Shown in pieces: positions 1-8,310 of a DNA stretch of 64,000 nucleotides. Every line of letters starts with the position of its first letter. Within the stretch, counting starts at the first letter, position 1. Source of the stretch: Lysinibacillus sp. ZYM-1 (GTDB lineage: Bacteria; Bacillota; Bacilli; Bacillales_A; Planococcaceae); assembly GCF_001308875.1 (NCBI RefSeq), contig NZ_KQ465123.1, positions 1-64,000 on the forward strand. The letters run 5' to 3'. The position numbers and the translations under genes are program-made. Below the pieces are notes generated by a model. That model had not been told where the DNA came from. It did no database searches and was given only the letters and a program-made list of their open reading frames with translations.

Positions 1-289
1 CTATTTCACATAGTAAAAGAATCGAAAGTTTTTCCTCTCGATATAATTCTTGAATCGCTGAATAGCGTTGCTGTTGACGTATTTGGCTTAACGACGCCTG
101 CTTTCGATTTCCTCTCCCTATAAAAATATCGTGCATTTTTCAGTGGAAACAGCTGGGACTTTTGATTTGGATGCAGAGCTAAAAATATGGGTGTCTGGTA
201 GTCAAATACCAATTCAAAAAAACTTCAATAAGGCAACAAATAATTATAAAGTACAAAGTGTTTTAGCACAGTATGTTTTAGGCTTGTAG
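1..289 (+). pseudogene. 3' end of an unidentified gene, probably frameshifted
   Basis: The plus strand is open in frame 1 from the window edge to a TAA at 121-123. Frame 2 is open from 92 to a TAG at 287-289. The two readings join smoothly near 112-122 (…AFDFLS / PYKNIVHFSVETAG…), which suggests one gene with a single frameshift, and a terminator follows directly at 310-339. The C-terminal part contains FDLDAELKIWVSG and ends QYVLGL. The 5' part lies outside the window. I do not recognise the family. An alternative is two unrelated fragments; the frameshift could also be a sequencing error. Confidence 0.4.
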
Positions 290-309
290 TGATATTTGCA
301 AAACACTTT

Positions 310-339
310 CAAAGCCCGCTTATTGCGAGGCTTTTTTTG
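310..339 (+). terminator. Rho-independent terminator
   Basis: AAAGCCCGC pairs with GCGAGGCTTT across a five-base loop and runs into seven T. It closes the reading frame ending at 289. Confidence 0.75.
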
Positions 340-404
340 TTGTAATTGAGCTGTCTGTTATTCCTAACATTAATCAAAAAAACAAGAGTCGGTTGCGGTC
401 GTCA

Positions 405-833
405 CTAGTTTTTTTTTAATATTAATTTTCGTGAATTAGCATCATAAATTTCATAACCTATATTAAAGGTATGATCTTTTGTAACGGTCACCTTACAATA
501 GTAAGGAATTGATCTACCATAAGCATCCAGTTCAGGGATATCATAAAAGTCATATTGTTCACCAGTTTCGACCATTTCAAAAGTTGCTGATGCAGAACGT
601 CCGAATGAATCAACTTCGATCGTACAATTCCCACTAATAACATCATAATCTTTTAGAATATTAGATTTTAGACTAGGTAGAGTCACCGCTAAAATTAATA
701 CACCTATTAAAAAACCAAAAAGAGACTTAAATCCATCAAAAGATAGCAATTCTTTGTCTTGATACATAAAAATTAATAATAAAGCTTGCGAGAGAACAAG
801 CAATAATCCAATTGAGAGTACTGTATAATACAA
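405..833 (-). CDS. Small membrane-anchored protein of unknown function
   Basis: A 142-residue protein read from a TTG start preceded by AGGAAGTG five bases upstream. It has two hydrophobic segments, about residues 4-23 and 36-54, then a soluble C-terminal half of mixed strand-like character (about 60-142). The two-helix N-terminus suggests membrane anchoring with an exposed C-terminal domain. No motif identifies a family. It stands alone: the plus-strand gene upstream ends at 289 and the next gene is beyond a long gap. Base composition matches the AT-rich accessory surroundings. Confidence 0.6.
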   Translation of the reverse strand: MYYTVLSIGLLLVLSQALLLIFMYQDKELLSFDGFKSLFGFLIGVLILAVTLPSLKSNILKDYDVISGNCTIEVDSFGRSASATFEMVETGEQYDFYDIPELDAYGRSIPYYCKVTVTKDHTFNIGYEIYDANSRKLILKKN

Positions 834-1717
834 TTTTTCACTTCCTATGTATATCTATTGAATATTTACCTATAGCTATTTTAAAAGCTGACAATATAGT
901 ATTTTATCGTTCTTTTCATAACATGGTAAACAGGATTATTATTCCATAATATTATTTGAATAAAGGTGTCCGAAATGGGAATTAAGATCAGGTATAAATA
1001 TTAAGGAAGAATACCGTCTCCATTTGCTTTTATAAACGTGGCAAAAACAGTTTTAATTCGGGAGTTATAGTACGTAGACTTGCGAACTAGAACGTCAATA
1101 TGAGCATATGAGCGAACATTATTCGAGAGAGTTTCTTAGAAGTAGTAGACGTAGATTACAGCAGAGTTTAAACATGACCTATACGAAGAAGCAGAAAGAT
1201 GACTACGAGAGACCTTTTTTATTTTGGCTGTTTTAGAAAGAAAAAATTGTTGCTCTTCAACTACGGTGGAGTTTAGTTAAAAGAGGAAAAAATTACATAT
1301 ATAAAATAAGGTAATACATTGTTAAGATTTGATAGGTAAAGTATTCTATAGAATGAAATTGGAACGGTGGCATTTCCCCAGCAAGTGAGGATGTTTTTTT
1401 CTAACGAATCAGGTTAGTGAAAGAAGAAAAGGTTTTATTACATAGGGGAGTAGCAAGTGAATAAAAAAGTTCCTTATTTCAGCATTAATCTTGGGGTTTT
1501 AAGATGTTAACATTTTCTTAATCGATTTATTTATGATTGTTGATGAAAATAAAACAACAAACTTCCAAAAAAAGCTATGCAGCAATGATTTTACTATATT
1601 TCTTTTTAGGTGGTCTAGAAATACATAGAAAATTTATACAATACTAGTTATTTTACTAAAGGATATGCTAGTGAAAGAAGAAACATTTTTCGTTAAATAT
1701 TTAAGAGGGGTACGATT
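834..1717. other. Long intergenic region with gene debris
   Basis: No convincing complete gene lies in these ~880 bases. Around 1090-1236 a plus-strand reading (LERQYEHMSEHYSREF…) is open for about 50 codons but has no ribosome binding site. At 1457 there is a ribosome binding site and the decayed start of a lipoprotein gene (separate entry). The rest is AT-rich sequence, consistent with a graveyard of accessory genes. Confidence 0.5.
1457..1512 (+). pseudogene. Decayed lipoprotein signal-peptide start
   Basis: AGGGGAG lies five bases before a GTG at 1457. Reading gives NKKVP… and, after a one-base frame change, LISALILGF followed by a stop. Together these resemble a lipoprotein signal peptide of the form MNKK-LLISALILGF-x-C. 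The reading then collapses, so this looks like the relic of a lipoprotein gene next to the intact one at 1718. Confidence 0.4.
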
Positions 1718-2737
1718 ATGAAATTCAAAAGCAAATTTTTAATATTAAGTGGCTTAGGAGCTGCATTACTTGTAGGGTGTTCAGATACCGAAAAAAAAGA
1801 TGGGAAAGAGTTAACCGATACACAATCCGAACTTTCTCAGGAAACAGTTACAAATCAGGAAGTCGTGGAATTAAGTAATTTAAGAAACAGTTTGCTTGAT
1901 TTTGTTTGGGATTACAAAAGATACGGGAGTTACAATTTTGAAAACACGACAGTCTTTGAAAATGCTAAAGTATTAACAGAAGAAGAGCGTACACAAAAAA
2001 AGAAACAAATTTATCAACACTTAAGCAATCTAAGCACGATTGATGAAGAAATATTGCAAAATTATCAGGCTTCTTTAAAGGACGCTGCGATTCAATTAAA
2101 CGAGAAGAAATTAGAGCTAATTGAATTAGAACCTAAAGTTTTTAAAGATGGCGGATACGGTCTTATGCTTAAAGCAGAACCTGCAGAAAAAGATTTGACT
2201 CGTTACAAAGAATTGTTAAATGAAATCATCAAAATAATGGATGCTGAAAAAGAAAATATTTTACGATTGGAAATTGCTATCGTGAATACTTTTGATATTT
2301 CCGAAGAAGATGTGAAGGAGTTCATAGAATATAAAAAAATGATTCCGACACAATTAAAAGACAAATACGCTCTTCATTCAGAAGATATATGGAATATAAC
2401 CGTCAAACCAATGTTACCACCTGAGAAATATGCCGATTTATTAGCATATACAAGTGATGTGAAAGCAATTTTAGAAGATAACTTAGAAAATAAATATGCT
2501 AAAAAAGATTATGAATTCATCAGTCAATTGAAAACTATTGAAGAATATGAACATATACTTTCAGAGTATAAAAACAATTTAAACGAAGAGACTTTTAAAG
2601 ATTATTATAAAGCCTCTTTATCGATTCATAATTATTTAGTCGCAAAAGATTCTTTCCTTTTAACTGATTTAGACTTAACAACGTATTATGAAGTTGTTAA
2701 TTATGAAGGACAATTCTACAGTTTGAAATTATTCTAA
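1718..2737 (+). CDS. Secreted lipoprotein, unknown function, largely helical
   Basis: A 339-residue protein with a clear lipoprotein signal peptide: lysines at 2-6, a hydrophobic core, and lipobox LLVGC with the acylated Cys at about 21. It should therefore be anchored on the outside of the cytoplasmic membrane. After a Ser/Thr/Glu-rich linker (22-50) the chain is mostly charged helix, with many Glu, Lys and Leu and coiled-coil-like stretches at about 100-200. The start is fixed by AAGAGGGG before the ATG. I do not recognise the family. It is monocistronic, beside the decayed lipoprotein start at 1457, which may mark a former duplicate. Confidence 0.7.
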   Translation: MKFKSKFLILSGLGAALLVGCSDTEKKDGKELTDTQSELSQETVTNQEVVELSNLRNSLLDFVWDYKRYGSYNFENTTVFENAKVLTEEERTQKKKQIYQHLSNLSTIDEEILQNYQASLKDAAIQLNEKKLELIELEPKVFKDGGYGLMLKAEPAEKDLTRYKELLNEIIKIMDAEKENILRLEIAIVNTFDISEEDVKEFIEYKKMIPTQLKDKYALHSEDIWNITVKPMLPPEKYADLLAYTSDVKAILEDNLENKYAKKDYEFISQLKTIEEYEHILSEYKNNLNEETFKDYYKASLSIHNYLVAKDSFLLTDLDLTTYYEVVNYEGQFYSLKLF

Positions 2738-2932
2738 GAAAATTAGCACTTTAGTAAACAATAATTCCCCGAAATTGAAGAGAAAGTTTATTTGAAATTA
2801 GTAATCCTAACTGAACGAATAATAAGAATGTTTATAATTAGCATTAATTTGATTCATATAACCACTTCTGTTTATATTGATATTTACATATTAATATATT
2901 GGAAAAAAGATAATATGAAAAGGAGGCTTTGA

Positions 2933-3115
2933 ATGATAAGTATAGCAGGAACAATATCATTATGTTTTTCATTTACATTATTCATCTATTTGTTTGGGTT
3001 AAAAATGGAACATTCAATCAAGTATGATGCAGGATTCTTTTTCCTTCCAGTTATTTTACTAGTACTTTCACTCGTTTTCTTTATTTCAGATTACAAAGTA
3101 AATAAAAAAAGTTAA
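2933..3115 (+). CDS. Two-helix small membrane protein
   Basis: A 60-residue protein with AGGAGG six bases before ATG. It has two hydrophobic helices, about residues 5-24 and 36-53, joined by a short loop (KMEHSIKYDAG) and ending in a basic tail (DYKVNKKS). This is the usual form of small DUF-type membrane proteins of bacilli, but I cannot assign a family. A terminator follows at once, so it is its own transcription unit or the end of one. Confidence 0.6.
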   Translation: MISIAGTISLCFSFTLFIYLFGLKMEHSIKYDAGFFFLPVILLVLSLVFFISDYKVNKKS

Positions 3116-3122
3116 AACACCC

Positions 3123-3162
3123 AAGTCCAGGTACTCAATTAATTTTGAGTCTGGACTTTTTA
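3123..3162 (+). terminator. Rho-independent terminator
   Basis: AAGTCCAG pairs with CTGGACTT, with an inner CTCAA/TTGAG stem, followed by TTTTTAT. It ends the unit of the 60-residue membrane protein. Confidence 0.8.
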
Positions 3163-3237
3163 TATTTCTATTATTGCTAAAGTACAGACATTTGCTCTAA
3201 AATAATGCAAACGAACGTTCCTGTTGAGAGGTGTGGA

Positions 3238-3306
3238 ATGATGAAAGAACAACTGATTAAAGCAGCGTTGCTTGCCTTTCTATTAAAACGAATAGAAGGC
3301 AAATAA
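3238..3306 (+). CDS. Possible 22-residue hydrophobic peptide
   Basis: An ATGATG preceded by GAGAGGTG opens a 22-codon frame, MMKEQLIKAALLAFLLKRIE plus GK, ending TAA. The sequence forms an amphipathic or hydrophobic helix with charged ends, the form of many functional micro-proteins and of some small toxins. The ribosome binding site is reasonable but the frame is very short, so it could be chance. No partner RNA or antitoxin was recognised nearby. Confidence 0.3.
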   Translation: MMKEQLIKAALLAFLLKRIEGK

Positions 3307-3427
3307 TGATAAATTGGAAAATATTGAGATATTTGACTTTAGAAATACACTACTTTACAATTGAGATTAATAATCTAATAGGAATGTGGAGTACACTAGA
3401 TTCCTATAACAACTGAATAGCGTGTAG

Positions 3428-3600
3428 TAATAGGTGTAAATTGCGTGCAATTTGCTTAAAAGGGAAGTCGGTGCGAATCCGACACTGTCCCGCAACTGTA
3501 AATGTGAGCGACTTTCAGATACCACTGTCAAACGATGGGAAGGAGAAAGAAGCAATGATCATGAGTCAGGATACCTGCCTAGTTACGAGTACACACCATA
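3428..3600 (+). promoter_or_regulatory. Cobalamin (B12) riboswitch, copy 1
   Basis: The family's conserved blocks appear in order: TTGCTTAAAAGGGAA, GTCGGTGCGAATCCGAC, CTGTCCCGCAACTGTA and, after a variable arm, AGTCAGGATACCTGCC. This is the adenosylcobalamin-type aptamer, expected to lower expression of what follows when cobalamin is abundant. What follows is only a 42-codon ORF with an AGGAGG site and then a terminator at 3758, so the normal target (B12 transport, synthesis or an alternative enzyme) is missing or unrecognised. Confidence 0.92.
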
Positions 3601-3624
3601 AACCTACGAGGAATAGGAGGTGGC

Positions 3625-3753
3625 ATGTTGACAAAACAGAATGCTCTGTTCGTCACAGTACGTCAAACGCCCATAGTTCATGAAAGGGTTCATTTTCGGG
3701 CTCGTTCACATTTACTTAGGGTTTGTTTGGCATTGTGTGATGAATCACAATAA
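3625..3753 (+). CDS. 42-residue ORF directly under a B12 riboswitch
   Basis: The ATG lies five bases after AGGAGGTG, about 25 bases past the riboswitch, and the frame runs 42 codons to TAA just before a strong terminator. The peptide is Arg/His-rich (…TPIVHERVHFRARSHL…) and not hydrophobic, so it does not look like a transporter component. It may be a B12-controlled small protein, a leader peptide, or the stub of a deleted B12 gene. Another frame here (3681-3779) gives a hydrophobic 32-residue peptide without a ribosome binding site. I do not recognise either. Confidence 0.4.
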   Translation: MLTKQNALFVTVRQTPIVHERVHFRARSHLLRVCLALCDESQ

Positions 3754-3757
3754 AGCG

Positions 3758-3796
3758 AAGGACTTCCTCAAATATTGAAGGAAGTCCTTTTTGTTT
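3758..3796 (+). terminator. Rho-independent terminator after the first B12 riboswitch
   Basis: AAGGACTTCCTC pairs with GAAGGAAGTCCTT through a short AT loop, followed by TTTTGTTTT. It is about 160 bases past the aptamer, which is far for a classic riboswitch attenuator, so it more likely ends the short transcript. Confidence 0.85.
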
Positions 3797-3829
3797 TGAA
3801 AATATGTACGAAAAGGGGATGCACATAGG

Positions 3830-4588
3830 ATGAATATTCATGCAACGACAACACAGGAAACGCCTTTTGTAGATATGACAATTTGTAAGCTGCCACGCAC
3901 AGAAGTTGCTAAGAAAGCGAAAACAAGAATGGTGGTTGAATCTTTGATTGATCAATTATTAGCAACGAAGTTGGTTCGCAACGATCGCTTTTTCGAGCAA
4001 ATTTTATTTAATAAAGAGATTATTTGGATACAAAATGGGGATGTGGACGGCCATCTTTTTGCTAAGGCAACGTTAACTGATCAACTCAAAACGAAGACGA
4101 ATAGCTTTATGATGTATATGCCGACGAATCCTATTGTCTATGAGGTGAATGGCGAGCCGTACCACTTAATTACACGCATTGATTCAACACGAGCAAAACC
4201 TAATCTTGATCGTCTTTCACAAGAGCCGAAGCCCGTTTTAAGCGCAGCACGGGTTAATGATTTGTTATGCACGATCGTCATGCGTTTTTATGAAACATAT
4301 ATCGATGATTTAAAGCCAATTCCTCATCAAGATAAACTCATTGCTTTTGCGCAGCAGGAATATAAGCAATTTATGCAAGCTGTTCAAGAACTAAATGATT
4401 ATCACTATAACTGGCATCCGCGTGGAAACGGCCACGAGCTTTTGTTAAATTTGATTGATCATCTACAAATTTTAAAAAGTCAGCCTGGTAAAGTATTAAT
4501 AGACTTCAGCAATACGCATAGCTATGTTATGGTAGAACCTGCCTATCAGGTGCACAAGCCCTCAAAGAAAGCTGTGGGTGCACTATAA
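3830..4588 (+). CDS. Protein of unknown function (252 aa)
   Basis: A soluble-looking 252-residue protein with no signal peptide or membrane segment. AAAGGGG lies ten bases before the ATG. It is mixed helix and strand; notable stretches are FFEQILFNKEIIWIQNGD (about 60-77), VNDLLCTIVMRFYETYIDDL (about 143-162) and a His-rich patch NDYHYNWHPRGNGHE (about 188-202). I do not recognise the family. Terminators lie on both sides (3758-3796 and 4593-4622), so it is monocistronic. Its place behind a B12 riboswitch is suggestive, but readthrough of the intervening terminator would be needed for regulation. Confidence 0.6.
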   Translation: MNIHATTTQETPFVDMTICKLPRTEVAKKAKTRMVVESLIDQLLATKLVRNDRFFEQILFNKEIIWIQNGDVDGHLFAKATLTDQLKTKTNSFMMYMPTNPIVYEVNGEPYHLITRIDSTRAKPNLDRLSQEPKPVLSAARVNDLLCTIVMRFYETYIDDLKPIPHQDKLIAFAQQEYKQFMQAVQELNDYHYNWHPRGNGHELLLNLIDHLQILKSQPGKVLIDFSNTHSYVMVEPAYQVHKPSKKAVGAL

Positions 4589-4592
4589 AATC

Positions 4593-4622
4593 CAAGCCCT
4601 CCGAAACGGAGGGCTTGTTTTC
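4593..4622 (+). terminator. Rho-independent terminator, possibly bidirectional
   Basis: AAGCCCTCCG pairs with CGGAGGGCTT around AAA, followed by GTTTTCATT. The opposite side has a weaker T-run, so it may also serve the minus-strand GTPase gene. Confidence 0.85.
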
Positions 4623-4739
4623 ATTCTAATGAAGTAGGCAAGGAATTACGCTAGAAAGGAGCCTCCACTCGCGCTCAACTAAAATGCAAGCCGCATCTCC
4701 CTTACTCAAGCAATCACACCTGCAAAGCAAATACATCAG

Positions 4740-6680
4740 TTACTCCAGGCAGTGCATGGCTGCTTGTGCTTCTTGCCAAGGGACAGAATAGCCTTTGCCT
4801 TTTGCACAAAAAATACTGGAAGAACTATATTCAGGGTCGGCATTTTTATCGTAGCCAATCTGCGCAATGACTTCGTCTGCATTGTGGCATACATCATAGC
4901 CATCAAATTGGAGTGTAAGTGCGCCTTTGCCATTAGTATAGGCGGCAAATGTCGTGCTATAGCTCATGAAGGTCGCAACAGGTGCTCTTCCTGTTAACAC
5001 GACGTCCGTTTCGGTTAGTACAGGATCGTCGAATGTGCCGGCAGCTTGTTGAATGTCAGTCATCATGCGGCCGATAAAGTCATTTGAAGCCTTCATTTTA
5101 AAGCGATAATAGGGTTCAAGTAGGACATTCTGTGCTTGTTCCAGCCCTTGGCGCAATGCTCGGAAGGATGCTTCTCGGAAATCACCACCAGATGTATGTT
5201 CATTGTGTCCACGTCCAGTTAAGAGCGTAAAATGAACATCTGTTACTGCAAAGCCTGTGAGTAATCCATGATGATCACGTTCAAACAAGTGCTTTTCTAC
5301 GAGGCGTTGGTTACCTAACGATAAATCGTCTGCATGACAAGCATTGCTAAATGTAATGCCTGCTCCACGTGCATTCGGCTCCATTAATAAATGGACTTCC
5401 GCATAATGCTTGAGTGGCTCAAAATGTCCATAGCCTGTGACTGTCGTCGCAATCGTTTCCATATATAATATTTTCGGCTCTCCAAAAGAAACGTTTAATG
5501 CAAAACGCTTCATCAATACTTCAACAAGGACTTCCAACTGTATCACGCCCATAATATGCACATGGATTTCCTGGAATTTTTCCTGCCAAACGACACGTAA
5601 GGAAGGTTCCTCGGCTTCTAACAGATGGAAAATCTTTAATACCTCTTTGATATGCTGATCCCCTTCATATTGAACTTTCGCCTGTAATGTAGGGACAAGT
5701 TCATAGGGTTCTGATAACTTGTTACAGCCAATTCGATCTCCGATGTTTGCCTGACTTAGCCCCTTAACAGCAAAGATTTCTCCAGCCTCAACCTGCTTAA
5801 CAGTCTCAAATCGGCTGCCATTATAAAGTCGAATTTCTGTTATTTTTTCAGTGTGATCCCCAAAGGTAAACTCATCCCTTACATGTAACTTGCCTGTTAT
5901 AGCCTTGATGAATGTTAAACGCTGATGCCCATCATGGCGGATTTTAAAGACCTCTCCTTGAAATGGTGCATCCTGATCAAAATGGGTACCTGTTAAGAGC
6001 GGGAGCTGAGCAAGGAATTCCTGAATGCCTTCATCCTTTAAGGCAGAGCCTGTAAAGCAAGGGAAGGCACTTTCATTTTGAATCATTGCCTGTAGTTGAG
6101 TCAGGCACTCTTCAGGTTCCAATGATTCATTCAGAAAGGCATTTAGCAGTTCTTCATCACGCTCTGCCAGCCATTCCATGATTCTGCTAGAAACATAGTT
6201 TTCCTGCAGTGGTTCATCTATGAATAAAACATGTTCCGAGCAATCTTTATGGAGCAGAGTTATAACAGCCTCCACATCTGCGCCTTCGCGGTCTATTTTA
6301 TTAACAAAAAAGAAGGTAGGGACATGGTATTTTCGTAAAAGCTGCCATACCGTTTCAGTATGACCTTGTATACCTTCTACGGCACTGATAATAATAATGG
6401 CATAATCCATGACACGAATGGCACGCTCCATTTCTGGGGAGAAATCGACATGCCCTGGTGTATCAATCAACGTATATGTATCGTCATCAATAAACATGCG
6501 ACCTTGCTCGGCAAATATCGTAATGCCCCGCTTGCGCTCCAGCTCATGGTTATCTAAATAGGCATCCTGATGATCGACACGGCCACGCGCTTGAATACTA
6601 TTTGTATGATAAAGCACTTGCTCAGAAAAGGTTGTTTTCCCTGCATCGACATGAGCAAGAACCCCAATCGTCTTGTACAT
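4740..6680 (-). CDS. TetM/TetO-like ribosome-protection family GTPase (EF-G paralogue)
   Basis: A 646-residue translational GTPase. The G motifs are in order at the N-terminus: AHVDAGKTT (about 9-17, P-loop), RGIT (switch I), DTPGHVDF (switch II), NKID, and GSALKDEG (G5). EF-G-like domains II-V follow. Length and layout match the TetM/TetO/TetW ribosome-protection proteins, which release tetracycline from the ribosome. Bacilli also carry chromosomal members of this group whose role in resistance is unproven. It acts in the cytoplasm on ribosomes. The gene is alone, with no leader peptide I could recognise upstream, and lies between the two B12 riboswitches. Resistance is a family-based inference only. 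Confidence 0.85.
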   Translation of the reverse strand: MYKTIGVLAHVDAGKTTFSEQVLYHTNSIQARGRVDHQDAYLDNHELERKRGITIFAEQGRMFIDDDTYTLIDTPGHVDFSPEMERAIRVMDYAIIIISAVEGIQGHTETVWQLLRKYHVPTFFFVNKIDREGADVEAVITLLHKDCSEHVLFIDEPLQENYVSSRIMEWLAERDEELLNAFLNESLEPEECLTQLQAMIQNESAFPCFTGSALKDEGIQEFLAQLPLLTGTHFDQDAPFQGEVFKIRHDGHQRLTFIKAITGKLHVRDEFTFGDHTEKITEIRLYNGSRFETVKQVEAGEIFAVKGLSQANIGDRIGCNKLSEPYELVPTLQAKVQYEGDQHIKEVLKIFHLLEAEEPSLRVVWQEKFQEIHVHIMGVIQLEVLVEVLMKRFALNVSFGEPKILYMETIATTVTGYGHFEPLKHYAEVHLLMEPNARGAGITFSNACHADDLSLGNQRLVEKHLFERDHHGLLTGFAVTDVHFTLLTGRGHNEHTSGGDFREASFRALRQGLEQAQNVLLEPYYRFKMKASNDFIGRMMTDIQQAAGTFDDPVLTETDVVLTGRAPVATFMSYSTTFAAYTNGKGALTLQFDGYDVCHNADEVIAQIGYDKNADPEYSSSSIFCAKGKGYSVPWQEAQAAMHCLE

Positions 6681-6869
6681 AATAAATCCTCGTTTCTATA
6701 GGTGACTATCTTCTCATTGTATCAGAATACTAGCACAACTATTTCTTGTAAAATGATTCGTCTTTTTGTCGAAATAGTGCTAATATAATGATGATTATAG
6801 ATTTCGTATTCGCTACTGATTACGATTTAATGAATCATCTGCTAGTCTATCAATAGAATGAATAAAACA

Positions 6870-7060
6870 TATTGGTGCAAATGGCATTTGTCATTTGCTT
6901 AAAAGGGAAATCGGTGCAAATCCGATGCTGTCCCGCAACTGTAAATGGAGAGTCTATACAGCATGCCACTGTAGTTTACTATGGGAAGGCGTATAGATGA
7001 TGAACCTAAGCCAGGATACCTGCCAATATGTATGTGTAACTAAGAACCACGAGGATGGGG
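6870..7060 (+). promoter_or_regulatory. Cobalamin (B12) riboswitch, copy 2
   Basis: It has the same ordered blocks as copy 1: TTTGCTTAAAAGGGAA, ATCGGTGCAAATCCGAT, CTGTCCCGCAACTGTAAAT and AAGCCAGGATACCTGCC. A terminator follows at 7099-7127 and then a BtuF-type gene. This is a classic arrangement: cobalamin binding should favour the terminator and shut down uptake. Confidence 0.95.
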
Positions 7061-7098
7061 ATAGTGATAAAGGTGACCATACCATTATTTCACTATGC

Positions 7099-7127
7099 TA
7101 CTCTCTTGGCGACAAGAGGGTTTTTTT
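7099..7127 (+). terminator. Riboswitch expression-platform terminator
   Basis: CTCTCTTG pairs with CAAGAGGG around GCGA, followed by seven T. It lies between the B12 aptamer and the transporter gene, as expected for transcription attenuation. Confidence 0.85.
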
Positions 7128-7263
7128 ATGTTCATTTGAATAAAGATCAAGCTGCTGGCCTACGGATACAGATCCAGCGATAAATGGATAACCCTCTTCA
7201 AAATTCAGTAGCAAGGAAGTCTCTGATTTCTTTCTATATTTATCTAACAAAGGAGAAAAGGAC

Positions 7264-8259
7264 ATGAAAAAATGGAAAAGTATGTGGCTGATGATGGTCA
7301 TCGCCTTAATCGCAGTATTAGGAGCATGTAACGCAAAGGACAAGACCGATTCAGCAACGCAAGTTGAAAAAGTTGATCCTTCTGAGGCTGCAACAACTGA
7401 AGTGACAATTGAAAATAATGGAACAACCCAAACATACAAGGAAGCACCTAAGAAAGCAATCAGCTTAAATCAGCATGTGACAGAAATTATGCTGGCGTTA
7501 GGCTTAGAGGATTCAATGGTAGGGACAGCTTATTTAGATGACAAAATCTATGAGCCGCTTCAAGCAGCTTACGATAAAGTCCCTGTGCTTTCAGATCAAT
7601 ATCCAACGAAGGAGCAGGTGATTGATGCCGAGGCAGATTTCTTATATGCAGGTTGGAAAAGTGGATTTGGTGAAAAGGGCGTTGGGACACCAGAAGAGCT
7701 AGAAGAATTAGGAATTCATACGTATTTACATACGGCATCCAATATGACAAAGCCAACATTAGAGGATATTTTCACTGATATTCGTCATATCGCGAAGATT
7801 TTCCGCGTGGAAGATCGTGGCGAAGCATTAATTGAGAAAATGACAAAAGATGTAGGGGAAGTTCAAGCTAAATTACCAAAAGACAGTGAAAATTTACGTG
7901 TATTAGTCTTTGACAGTGGTGATAAAGATGTATTTACGGCTGGTCAAAACTTTATGAATGAGCTAGTGACGATCGCCGGTGGTCAAAATATCTTTGGGGA
8001 TGTGGAATCTGGATGGACAACCGTGTCGAAGGAAGATGCAGTAGATCGTAATCCCGAGGTTGTTGTCGTAATTGATTACGGGGAAACAACTGCCGAACAA
8101 AAGATACAATTCTTGAAAAAAGATCCAGCATTGAAGGAAATGGAAGCAGTCAAAAATGATCGCTTTGTGATCCTACCACTTTCTGCAGCGTCTGAAGGAG
8201 TACGTGCGGCAGAGGCTATTCAAATTTTAGCCAAGGGCTTCTACCCAGAAAACTTTTAA
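7264..8259 (+). CDS. btuF: ABC transporter substrate-binding lipoprotein, cobalamin type (BtuF-like)
   Basis: A 331-residue lipoprotein: basic start MKKWK, hydrophobic core, lipobox VLGAC (Cys about 22). The mature part is a class III periplasmic-binding fold (Fe3+-siderophore/B12 group), with PKKAISLNQHVTEIMLALGL opening the domain and a long central helix. Control by a cobalamin riboswitch points to vitamin B12 or a corrinoid as ligand. It binds substrate outside the membrane and delivers it to a BtuCD-type permease/ATPase, but no such partners are adjacent, so they must be encoded elsewhere. AAAGGAG precedes the ATG. Ligand identity is inferred from the riboswitch. Confidence 0.85.
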   Translation: MKKWKSMWLMMVIALIAVLGACNAKDKTDSATQVEKVDPSEAATTEVTIENNGTTQTYKEAPKKAISLNQHVTEIMLALGLEDSMVGTAYLDDKIYEPLQAAYDKVPVLSDQYPTKEQVIDAEADFLYAGWKSGFGEKGVGTPEELEELGIHTYLHTASNMTKPTLEDIFTDIRHIAKIFRVEDRGEALIEKMTKDVGEVQAKLPKDSENLRVLVFDSGDKDVFTAGQNFMNELVTIAGGQNIFGDVESGWTTVSKEDAVDRNPEVVVVIDYGETTAEQKIQFLKKDPALKEMEAVKNDRFVILPLSAASEGVRAAEAIQILAKGFYPENF

Positions 8260-8266
8260 AAAATTC

Positions 8267-8293
8267 GAGCTAGCGATTTGCTAGCTCCTTTTT
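8267..8293 (+). terminator. Rho-independent terminator
   Basis: GAGCTAGC pairs with GCTAGCTC, followed by CTTTTT. It lies between the B12-binding protein gene and the next gene; partial readthrough would still couple them. Confidence 0.75.
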
Positions 8294-8310
8294 CATAAGG
8301 AGCGATTCCC

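Noticed and set aside
1108-1236. A 42-codon frame (MSEHYSREFLRSS…) in the first long intergenic region
   Set aside because: No ribosome binding site and no neighbouring signal; probably debris.
4740-6680. Acquired tetracycline resistance on a mobile element
   Set aside because: No transposon, plasmid or leader-peptide signal flanks it, and base use matches its neighbours; a chromosomal EF-G paralogue is more likely.
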